From the IMG/VR virus record IMGVR_UViG_3300038714_000176, positions 1 through 32,062 of that record: DNA of 32,062 bases. One strand, given 5' to 3'. How positions within the stretch are numbered: position 1 is the stretch's first letter; the number at the start of each line of letters is the position of its first letter. Positions 1 through 6,304 of the stretch are shown here, piece after piece. Source of the stretch: a virus. The notes below the pieces were generated by a model. The model was not told where the DNA came from, made no database searches, and was given only the letters and a program-made list of their open reading frames with translations. The translations under genes and the position numbers were made by a program.

Positions 1-129
1 CGATTGAATAGTACGCATTCCCCATAAAATAAATAAAAACAAAGTCCTACAGTCCGTTCCGTAAAAAAGTTCAAAAGAAAGTCCATAAAGCCTTGTATAA
101 AAGTCCAAAGTTCCGTATAATATACCATA
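1..129. promoter_or_regulatory. Repeat-rich non-coding region upstream of the small terminase gene
   Basis: No convincing gene lies here apart from a possible start codon (reverse-strand ATG, 18-16) for the coiled-coil gene cut at the right edge. The motif AAAGTCC occurs at 41, 78 and 100, with variants AAAGTTC at 66 and AAAGTTCC at 107; TTCCGTA occurs at 57 and 112. A -35/-10-like pair, TTGTAT (93-98) and TATAAT (116-121), is separated by 17 bases and lies only 8 bases before the ATG at 130. Inference: a promoter region and perhaps the terminase recognition site (cos or pac), because small terminases often bind repeats near their own gene. No packaging site is proven by the sequence. Confidence 0.4.
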
Positions 130-768
130 ATGAGTGTTAATATACCATCAAAGATCAAGCCAGCTATGGTTATTGCCATAGACCTTCTTGTTAATGACCC
201 AGAGGCTAAAATAACAGATGTTGCAGAGAAAGCAGGGGTTACAAGAGCTACTGTGCATAATTGGTTAAAAGACCCTGAGTTTGTAGAGGTGTTCTATCAG
301 AAGTATATGGTTGTATTTGGTTCTAGGTTGCCAACTGTGCTTAATAGTATGGTTCGTGAGGCTGAGGCTGGGAATGTGCAGGCTGGTAGGTTAGTTTTAG
401 AACACTCAGGTAAACTTATTAAACGAGTTGAGGTAAACAACCATCAGAGTCCTTTTGAAAAGTTCCTTAGCTCCCAAGCATCAGATATGGAAGAGGTTGA
501 GGTTTTAGAGGCTGACTATGAAGATGTAGAGGCTTTACCTCAGCGACCTGTGGTTCCAGAGAAACCACCCACCAAGAAAGAGCTATCTACTCAACAAAAG
601 AAAGCAGATAAGAAGAATGAAAAACGTAGAGAGGCTAGACGTTGGAGGAAGAGAGCGAAAGCCGTAGGTATTGGTAAGCCAAAAATGGGTAGACAAACCC
701 CAGCACAAAGAAAGGCTTGGCAGGAACAAATAATAAAAAGAGAAAAAGCACTCAATATTGCTTCTTAA
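130..768 (+). CDS. Probable terminase small subunit (HTH DNA-binding)
   Basis: The 212-residue protein has an N-terminal helix-turn-helix at about residues 27-48 (KITDVAEKAGVTRATVHNWL), of the kind found in phBC6A51-type small terminases and resolvase-like HTHs. A helical segment follows (60-100), then a charged, lysine/arginine-rich tail (about 145-190). Small terminases recognise packaging sites on concatemeric DNA and pass them to the large subunit, which is encoded here on the opposite strand (2858-4171). No Shine-Dalgarno is visible before the ATG, and a TATAAT ends 8 bases upstream, so the message could be leaderless; the next in-frame ATG is at 166. The 3' end overlaps a convergent small gene by 17 bases. 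It could instead be a generic HTH regulator, but position and architecture favour terminase. Confidence 0.6.
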   Translation: MSVNIPSKIKPAMVIAIDLLVNDPEAKITDVAEKAGVTRATVHNWLKDPEFVEVFYQKYMVVFGSRLPTVLNSMVREAEAGNVQAGRLVLEHSGKLIKRVEVNNHQSPFEKFLSSQASDMEEVEVLEADYEDVEALPQRPVVPEKPPTKKELSTQQKKADKKNEKRREARRWRKRAKAVGIGKPKMGRQTPAQRKAWQEQIIKREKALNIAS

Positions 769-892
769 AGGTCTTAACGTCATAAGACTTACATTCAGGA
801 CATTCCTGATCCTTATCAACTTCAACAGCTAATACTTCCCATATCCATTGACAGGTCATACATATACAGTTTATGAGCTTAAACTTCTTCAA
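752..892 (-). CDS. 46-aa zinc-ribbon protein, TTG start
   Basis: This frame was found by reading the gap between the flanking genes. It encodes 46 residues with cysteines at 9, 11, 14, 31 and 34 (CICMTC near the start, CPEC near the end), a compact zinc-ribbon pattern. No ATG is available upstream of the first cysteines. The TTG at 892-890 has GGGGA about 9 bases upstream and overlaps the stop of the 84-residue gene by 3 bases or less. Its 3' end overlaps the convergent small terminase gene by 17 bases. Function is unknown; small Cys-rich proteins are frequent in this phage. Confidence 0.5.
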   Translation of the reverse strand: MKKFKLINCICMTCQWIWEVLAVEVDKDQECPECKSYDVKTFKKQY

Positions 893-893
893 T

Positions 894-1148
894 TTATGCT
901 TTTCCCCATTGTTCTAGCTCTGCTGAATATTTTACCAACTCTTCCCATAGTTCTTGATTAAAAGGCATATCAAAGTTTAACATTGAAGTATCCATGGAGT
1001 TTTTAGCTAAAAAACCCAACAAATCATTGTTCATTAGGGATAGCTCCTGCAATCTTTCTAGTTTTTTGTTTAATGCCTCTATTGAGGACTCCTGAGCAGA
1101 TAAACATTCAAGCAATAAGCGTAATAAATGATCTTCTATTCTATTCAT
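894..1148 (-). CDS. Hypothetical protein, 84 aa, leucine-rich helical
   Basis: Not recognised. The protein is acidic and predicted mostly helical, with a heptad-like leucine pattern at residues 8-45 (LLRLLLECLSAQ onward) compatible with a short coiled coil. It is the second-last gene of the leftward portal/terminase unit. A promoter-like arrangement lies just upstream on the same strand: TTGTAT (1183-1178) and TATATT, spaced 18 bases, with the -10 ending a few bases before the ATG. It may therefore be transcribed separately. Its place beside the morphogenesis genes allows a virion-assembly role, but nothing in the sequence proves one. Confidence 0.6.
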   Translation of the reverse strand: MNRIEDHLLRLLLECLSAQESSIEALNKKLERLQELSLMNNDLLGFLAKNSMDTSMLNFDMPFNQELWEELVKYSAELEQWGKA

Positions 1149-1189
1149 GCCCTAATATAGCTTGGGTATGCTCTTTAATACAATGTTTA

Positions 1190-1591
1190 TTATTTTTTTA
1201 AAGCTTTATTTACGTCTTGAATAAACTTTTTATCTATTTTTTTCTTGTTTTCTTCAGTAGTGCCTATAAAGTTTCTTACATTAGTTCCTGAAACTGTTGG
1301 AAAGTCACCCTGATTGTGACCATAGCCGTACTTCTTTATAGTAAGAGTGCCTTTGCCACTTTTTAAGCTATTGTACATTTCTCCAGTATTAAAAAGAGCT
1401 TGCTCACCTGCACGATAAGAGGTTTTACCTAGCTTTAACCTTTTCCCATCCGTTCCAACACCTTTATCTATATTGTTTCGTGTACCTTTTACTGTATCTT
1501 TTGCATATCCACTTAGATAGTCATCAATTAGTTTAGGCATCTGTTTTGCAAGTTTATTAAAACTAAAAGTAGTTAATACCTTAATTTTCAT
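1190..1591 (-). CDS. Phage virion morphogenesis / tail completion protein (Mu gpG- or HK97 gp10-like)
   Basis: The 133-residue basic protein has the pattern of virion-morphogenesis and head-tail joining proteins: an N-terminal helical part, then LFNTGEMYNSL (66-76), a beta segment, and YGHNQGDFP (90-98) matching the usual hydrophobic-TG-L-S and aromatic-HxxG signature. Proteins of this type join or stabilise the head-tail interface. The gene follows the portal gene with an 11-base overlap on the - strand, so the two are co-translated. The assignment rests on recalled family pattern, not on a search; gp10-type and gpG-type families cannot be separated by eye. Confidence 0.6.
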   Translation of the reverse strand: MKIKVLTTFSFNKLAKQMPKLIDDYLSGYAKDTVKGTRNNIDKGVGTDGKRLKLGKTSYRAGEQALFNTGEMYNSLKSGKGTLTIKKYGYGHNQGDFPTVSGTNVRNFIGTTEENKKKIDKKFIQDVNKALKK

Positions 1592-2861
1592 TCGCTTGCT
1601 TTGGATTTTCTATATCATTTACAGATTTGTTTTCATCAATAATAACTTGTGCTTGGTCAACTGTGAGGTCTTTATTATCACGAACCATTATTTTTGCCCT
1701 AGTAGTTAGGTTGTTTTGAATATCAAACTGATCTTTTAATATCTGATCCTGTACTGTTTTAGGATAATCAATTTCTTCAAAGTCCACTCCAAACTGTTCT
1801 GGAAGTTCAATACCATTGTATCCTGCTATCACACGCTCAACATTGTAAAAATCCTGTTCATACATTCTCCAAAGAGCAATATCATCGTAGTAATCTTCTT
1901 TTCTCTCCATATCCTTAATCATTAGTGATATTCCACTAGGAACTTCACCACCAGACTCAGCAAACTGTATCCACAAGTGATTATTAATAGCTACAAGCTC
2001 CATTTGAAACTTTATATTCTCTATGGCTTCCATAATATTGCCTGATGGACTTGTTATATTGTAAGCACCATCTTCACCCATGTCTAAGATTGTATTGGAG
2101 CCTGCTCTTAGCATACTTTGGTCTGCTCTGAGTCCTGTAACCCACGGCTGACCAAACATATTAAACCTCATACCTAAGTTCATTTCAGTAAGAGCTATAT
2201 TTACCTGCTCATTGCAGTTTACAATATCAGAGGCACCTTCAACAAAAAAAGAGTCTATCTGATCTTCCCTGTGGGTAAAGACAAAAGGAATAATGCCGTA
2301 AGGGTTAGGTATTTCACTTAACATCTTACCTTCTTCATCCATTAGTCCATATTTTTCATTATCCCAGTACTCCCATTGCATATTATCTGTGTTGGATAGG
2401 TCTGCTGTGTTATTTAGCAATGGGTATACTATAGAACTAGGCACAAATGGGTCATCATCAAAGTAAACCTCAAAATAATAGATAGGTCTATAGTCAAAGT
2501 AGCCATCTTTCCAATGAACTCTGTTAGCAACAGTACCTAAGAGTCTAGTCATTCTTTCTGAGTGCTTCATACGAACATTTTTAGTTGGTATCAACTGCTC
2601 ATAGCGTTCTGTAGCATCACCTACGTTTCTTTTTGCTCCTAAACTATAGATACGGCTTATCTTGTTGATAAATTTTCTTGTAAAGTTGGTTACACTTGGT
2701 GGTATCTCCCTAAAAGCATCTCCATTAAAGTAGTTGGTTATATATTGCTCTACTGAAACTCCAGAATAGTAGTCTAAATGTTTTCTTATCTCATTTCTCC
2801 TAGCATGGGAAATCATTAGCTTTGTTTCTAGTAACTTATCTTTTAATACTCTTTGAATCAT
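1581..2861 (-). CDS. Portal protein
   Basis: The 426-residue protein lies directly downstream of large terminase, with an ATGA overlap (2858-2861), the classical terminase-portal order. It fits siphophage portals: an N-terminal segment with HLDYYSG (28-34) and YFNGDAF, a central beta-rich wing, the turn IPNPYGIIPFVFTHRE typical of portal wings, then a helical stem/crown region (IVNCNEQVNIALTEMNLGMR onward) and an acidic C-terminus. It would form the dodecameric ring at one capsid vertex through which DNA is packaged and ejected and on which connector proteins dock. It is somewhat short compared with many portals. It is encoded opposite to the capsid gene, which is unusual. Confidence 0.85.
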   Translation of the reverse strand: MIQRVLKDKLLETKLMISHARRNEIRKHLDYYSGVSVEQYITNYFNGDAFREIPPSVTNFTRKFINKISRIYSLGAKRNVGDATERYEQLIPTKNVRMKHSERMTRLLGTVANRVHWKDGYFDYRPIYYFEVYFDDDPFVPSSIVYPLLNNTADLSNTDNMQWEYWDNEKYGLMDEEGKMLSEIPNPYGIIPFVFTHREDQIDSFFVEGASDIVNCNEQVNIALTEMNLGMRFNMFGQPWVTGLRADQSMLRAGSNTILDMGEDGAYNITSPSGNIMEAIENIKFQMELVAINNHLWIQFAESGGEVPSGISLMIKDMERKEDYYDDIALWRMYEQDFYNVERVIAGYNGIELPEQFGVDFEEIDYPKTVQDQILKDQFDIQNNLTTRAKIMVRDNKDLTVDQAQVIIDENKSVNDIENPKQANEN

Positions 2862-4171
2862 CTTTGAATCCTCTTCATTTCGTTATTCCTCATAGGAAAC
2901 CTATTAGTTATAAAATACCTAAAAGCATCATTTCCGTGGTCATGGGTACCATCTTTTAATGGCTCTTCTTTTATTGGCTTCCCATCTTCACTTTCAGGGT
3001 ATCTGTATTCCTCAAAATCTTCTATTAATTCTGTACATTTTGTGTCTACATGAACTCTCCTTATTCCATCTGCACTTTCAAAAAAACCTCTTGCGTATGC
3101 TATACTAGCAACAAGATTTCTACTCATCCTATCTCTTGCTGATATAATTCTTATTCCACTACGTCTAAATATCTCCATATCTCCAGCACCACTCTGACCT
3201 TGAACATTACTACCAGCAGGGTCACCATAAAAAGACATGACAGGATAACCTTTGGTTTTAATCATCTTTATTAAATCTTCTGTTTTTATATTTTGTTTAT
3301 GCAGTATGGAGTCAAATACACGAATATGCTCTAGTTCTCCATCCCAATATGTTTGTAAAAACAAAACTGCTGGCATACGATAGCCAAAATCAATAGAGCA
3401 GTATGTAGGCAAGTTAGGATCGTATGGAAAGTCTCCAGTATCTAAGTCTCTGTTAAAATCCCAAACCTTACCCTCAAACACAGAAAATTCTGCTCCGAAC
3501 TCTTGTCCAAAAAGTTCTTTAGACATATTTCTTTTTCTTTCTATAATAGCAGGGTCATTTAATCCTAATGGAAACTCGTGTTCATTTACCCATGATGGAG
3601 ATGTATGACTTTCCCACATTGGATCATCTGCTCCTAGTTTAAACAAATCATATATCCAGTTTCTACCCTCTGGTGTTGTTATGAATATAACTTTACCTTT
3701 CCTACCTGCAACTGTTGGAGATAAATACATATCCCAAATTTTCTTATTCATCTTGGCAACCTCATCAATTACCAAGAGGTCTAAACCTTCACCAACAAGA
3801 CTTGATGGGTTATCTGCTGACATTCCTTCTACGATTGTACCCCATTTAAAACGAATGTACATATCTTTTTCTGATGCCTTGTCTACATCATCTGCATGAC
3901 CAACAACCATACGTTGCCAAATTTCACGAAATATCAACCTAGCTTTTTTGTATGACATCCCTACCACCCAAATTCTTTTGTTTGGCTGAGATGCTACATA
4001 AGTAGCTTCCATTGCACTTGCCCAAGTCTTACCAAATCTCCTACCACATACCACCACTTGAAATCTAGCATCTTGTTTTTTAGGGTAATGCAAAGGCATT
4101 TGACCACTATGAGGTTTATATCCTAAGTAGTCAAACCATTTTTTCTTAAATTCGTAATTTTTTTCTTGCAT
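2858..4171 (-). CDS. terL: Terminase large subunit
   Basis: The 437-residue packaging motor has both expected domains. ATPase: Walker A-like GRRFGKT (43-49), Walker B LLVIDE (132-137) with catalytic Glu137, and the coupling motif FITTPEGR (163-170). RNase H-like nuclease: acidic residues Asp261 (SIDFGYR), Asp317 (FYGDPAG) and Asp415 (HDHGNDAFRY). It translocates DNA into the prohead through the portal and cuts the concatemer. It is the first gene of the leftward unit; its promoter is likely the TGCTATAAT at about 4198-4190. All key residues appear present. The small subunit is encoded 2 kb away on the other strand. Confidence 0.95.
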   Translation of the reverse strand: MQEKNYEFKKKWFDYLGYKPHSGQMPLHYPKKQDARFQVVVCGRRFGKTWASAMEATYVASQPNKRIWVVGMSYKKARLIFREIWQRMVVGHADDVDKASEKDMYIRFKWGTIVEGMSADNPSSLVGEGLDLLVIDEVAKMNKKIWDMYLSPTVAGRKGKVIFITTPEGRNWIYDLFKLGADDPMWESHTSPSWVNEHEFPLGLNDPAIIERKRNMSKELFGQEFGAEFSVFEGKVWDFNRDLDTGDFPYDPNLPTYCSIDFGYRMPAVLFLQTYWDGELEHIRVFDSILHKQNIKTEDLIKMIKTKGYPVMSFYGDPAGSNVQGQSGAGDMEIFRRSGIRIISARDRMSRNLVASIAYARGFFESADGIRRVHVDTKCTELIEDFEEYRYPESEDGKPIKEEPLKDGTHDHGNDAFRYFITNRFPMRNNEMKRIQR

Positions 4172-4257
4172 TAGAATACTTAACTAACTTACATTATAGC
4201 ATATCTTTAATGCAAGGATAATTCTTGCATAATTCATAACTCACTAAAGAGGTAAAA
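4172..4257. promoter_or_regulatory. Divergent promoter/operator region between terL and scaffold genes
   Basis: This 86-bp region separates leftward terL from the rightward capsid unit. On the - strand an extended -10, TGCTATAAT, lies near 4198-4190 upstream of terL. The perfect inverted repeat ATGCAAG (4210-4216) / CTTGCAT (4224-4230), with a 7-base spacer, sits between the two starts and overlaps the - strand motif TTGCATTAAAGA (4215-4204). I see no clear -10 for the rightward genes. AGAGGT before 4258 is the ribosome binding site of the scaffold gene. The inverted repeat is a plausible operator coordinating both late units. Confidence 0.5.
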
Positions 4258-4761
4258 ATGTCTGAAGAAAAGACCATCGAGCCAGATGTAAAACAGGAAA
4301 ACGTCACACAAGGCGAAAACAATGTACCAATTTCAAGATTAAATGAAGTTATTTCAGAAAGAAATGAACTCCGTGAGATGCTTGAATCATTTAAAAGTAA
4401 AGAGGAAGAGGGTAAAAGAGCAAAACTTCAAGAAGAAGAAAAGTGGCAAGAACTAAATGCAGAGCTTGTTAAGCAACTTGAATCTTATAAACCCTATAAG
4501 GATAGATGGGATTCAATGGATAAAAAACTTCGTGAAGGTGCTTTAGCTCAACTTCCTGAATCAAAACGAGAAAAATTTTCTAATGTTGATACTGAAGTTC
4601 TTTTAAATATCGTTGAAGAGTTTACAGAAGCAGAAAAAGTAAACCCACCTGACACTAAAGGCACAATTCCTACCGATAGAATAGGAGATTGGACTGATAT
4701 GTCAAATGAAGAAAGAAGAAGAAACTGGGGTACAATATTAGAGTCATACATGAAAAGGTAA
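4258..4761 (+). CDS. Capsid scaffolding protein
   Basis: The 167-residue, strongly charged protein lies immediately upstream of the major capsid gene. It has a disordered acidic N-terminus, a long helical/coiled-coil stretch at about residues 28-95 (ISRLNEVISERNELREMLES and following), and a C-terminal part ending in a basic YMKR. This is the usual build and place of small scaffolds that direct assembly of HK97-fold proheads and are removed before DNA packaging. No protease gene is found nearby, so removal by exit rather than cleavage is an inference. The ribosome site AGAGGT precedes the ATG. Five bases separate it from the capsid gene. Confidence 0.75.
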   Translation: MSEEKTIEPDVKQENVTQGENNVPISRLNEVISERNELREMLESFKSKEEEGKRAKLQEEEKWQELNAELVKQLESYKPYKDRWDSMDKKLREGALAQLPESKREKFSNVDTEVLLNIVEEFTEAEKVNPPDTKGTIPTDRIGDWTDMSNEERRRNWGTILESYMKR

Positions 4762-4766
4762 TATAA

Positions 4767-5681
4767 ATGTCTAAACATTATCAAGGTTCAGCTAGTACAG
4801 TAGATGTAACAGATAGTACTGGAAGTGAACAATATTTTATTCCTCAGATTTGGTCTGATGGAATATATAAGTTTTTTGAACGTAAAACAGTATTCAGAGG
4901 ATTAGTTGATGACTACTCAGCATTAGTGCAGGGTAAAGGCTATGGTGATATAGTTCATATTCCAGAAATGGCTCTTATTTCAGCTAGTGCAAAAGGTGCA
5001 GGTGCTGATGTAAGTTATGATGCTACTGCAACAACTGAAACTCAGCTAGCTCTTAATAAACATAAATATGTCGCTAAACTTTTTGAAGATGTGGCTTTAA
5101 TTCAATCAGAAGCTGATTTAGTAGAAAAGTACGCTAGAATGATGGGTGAGGCTCTTGCTCGTCAGGTAGATGCTGATATATGGGCAGAGTTAGATGGTCT
5201 TAATCAGTCTCAAGCTTTATCTGCTGATGATACTTTAACAGCAGGTGTATTTGAATCTGCTCTAGCAACATTAGGTGAAAATGATGTACCTTACATGGAT
5301 GGAGAGTGTGCAATGGTTGTTAATCCAACTTTATTTGCAGACATTCTCAATCCTTCTGCTGGTATTGCTCAGTATTTCATCAGAAATGATGCTGTTGGAG
5401 AAGGAAATCGTGGTTTAAGGTCTGGAATGGTTGGCTCACTTTATGGAATTGATGTTTATATGTCAAACACAGTTTCTACAGGTGGTACAGCTAGTACAAT
5501 TCCGGGTGCTATATTCCATAAGTCAGCGTGTGCTTTTGCATCACAGCAGGAAGTTAGAGTTCAATCAGAGTATTCGATTGATGCTTTAGGAACTAAAGTA
5601 GTTTCTGACTTGCTTTATGGAGCAAAGTTGATTGATGATTCTGATAACATCAAAGGTGTAAAGTTTACTAACGTAAGCTAA
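4767..5681 (+). CDS. Major capsid protein (HK97 fold)
   Basis: The 304-residue protein follows the scaffold gene. It has the order expected of an HK97-fold coat of the P22/N4-like branch: an N-terminal arm (IPQIWSDGIYKFFERKTVFR), an E-loop region (KGYGDIVHIPEM, then repeated TTETQLALNKH), a spine helix containing SEADLVEKYARMMGEALARQ (about 118-140), and an A-domain-like C-terminus with MVVNPTLFADIL and GIDVYMSNTV. It forms the icosahedral shell. A strong hairpin directly follows the stop codon, probably to tune transcript level or stability relative to the next genes. Confidence 0.9.
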   Translation: MSKHYQGSASTVDVTDSTGSEQYFIPQIWSDGIYKFFERKTVFRGLVDDYSALVQGKGYGDIVHIPEMALISASAKGAGADVSYDATATTETQLALNKHKYVAKLFEDVALIQSEADLVEKYARMMGEALARQVDADIWAELDGLNQSQALSADDTLTAGVFESALATLGENDVPYMDGECAMVVNPTLFADILNPSAGIAQYFIRNDAVGEGNRGLRSGMVGSLYGIDVYMSNTVSTGGTASTIPGAIFHKSACAFASQQEVRVQSEYSIDALGTKVVSDLLYGAKLIDDSDNIKGVKFTNVS

Positions 5682-5687
5682 TCATAG

Positions 5688-5714
5688 TTGGGGGTGGGTT
5701 TATCCTGCCCCCAA
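5688..5714 (+). terminator. Stable hairpin after the capsid gene (attenuator or mRNA stabiliser)
   Basis: TTGGGGGTGGG (5688-5698) can pair with CCTGCCCCCAA (5704-5714), giving an 11-pair stem including two G-T pairs around a TTTAT loop. It lies 7 bases after the capsid stop codon. No run of T follows, so it is not a textbook Rho-independent terminator. Partial attenuation or 3'-end protection of the abundant capsid message is more likely. Confidence 0.55.
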
Positions 5715-5729
5715 TCACTTGGAGATATT

Positions 5730-5903
5730 ATGCAATATTGGAAAGAAAAAAAATCAGGTAAAGTAGAAAGAATTGAAGATACTGTTATCTTTGAGCATCC
5801 TGAAAAATTAGAAGAACTCAAAAAAGATTATGAGCGAATTAATGGAGAAGATGATCTTACTCCATACAAAGAATCAGTTGAGGAATCTTCAGAAGAAGAA
5901 TAA
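5730..5903 (+). CDS. Hypothetical protein, 57 aa, acidic C-terminus
   Basis: The ATG at 5730 is chosen because GGAG (5721-5724) precedes it at a good distance. The longer in-frame start at 5688 would lie within the hairpin and give an unnatural N-terminus. The product begins MQYWKEKKSGKVERIED, contains EHPEKLEELKKDYERI, and ends in a run of Glu and Ser. It is small, charged and probably helical. Position between capsid and decoration-like gene suggests a virion or head-related role, but I do not recognise a family. Confidence 0.65.
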   Translation: MQYWKEKKSGKVERIEDTVIFEHPEKLEELKKDYERINGEDDLTPYKESVEESSEEE

Positions 5904-5912
5904 ATAAATAAT

Positions 5913-5935
5913 CACAAGTCTCGTTCACGCTTGTG
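5913..5935 (+). other. Short inverted repeat before the 114-aa gene
   Basis: CACAAG (5913-5918) and CTTGTG (5930-5935) form a 6-bp inverted repeat with an 11-base spacer in the 55-base gap. It could be a small RNA hairpin in the leader of the following gene. It is short and could be chance. Confidence 0.25.
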
Positions 5936-5958
5936 TCATAGCTTAGAGAGGGAGAAAA

Positions 5959-6303
5959 ATGGCAGACCTACATAGACATTCAGTACAAGAAGCAGTAAAC
6001 GCTACAGTTGGTGGTTCATGGACAGTATCCACAGCAGGAACAGCAGGAAGCTCAGCAGACGTAGCAAACACATCACACAAATTATTATCAAGTAATACAT
6101 CAACGTTAGGTGTATATTCAGCAGTAGAGATATATTACAACTTTACTACATCTGAAACAAATGTAAATGCTAGTAACGATTTACTAATACCAGCTAATAC
6201 ACAATTTTTTATTACAATACCTAGAGGGTTAGGTAATACTGTATATTTCAACTTTAACTCTACTAGCACTAATACAGGTGCAGTAAGAATGGTGGAGATT
6301 TAA
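5959..6303 (+). CDS. Probable capsid decoration or fibre-associated structural protein
   Basis: The 114-residue protein is rich in Ser, Thr, Asn and Val and looks all-beta (AVEIYYNFTTSETNVN, FFITIPRGLGNTVYFNFNST). It has a clear ribosome site, GAGAGGGAG, and stops one base before the fibre gene. Small beta-rich proteins placed just after the capsid gene are often head decoration proteins. Alternatively it forms the base of the adjoining fibre. No specific family is recognised. No cysteines or signal peptide are present. Confidence 0.55.
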   Translation: MADLHRHSVQEAVNATVGGSWTVSTAGTAGSSADVANTSHKLLSSNTSTLGVYSAVEIYYNFTTSETNVNASNDLLIPANTQFFITIPRGLGNTVYFNFNSTSTNTGAVRMVEI

Positions 6304-6304
6304 T

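Noticed and set aside
583-825. Reverse-strand open frame of 80 codons across the small terminase gene
   Set aside because: Low-complexity hydrophobic/Ser product, antisense to a better-supported gene; the zinc-ribbon frame at 752-892 explains the end of this region better.
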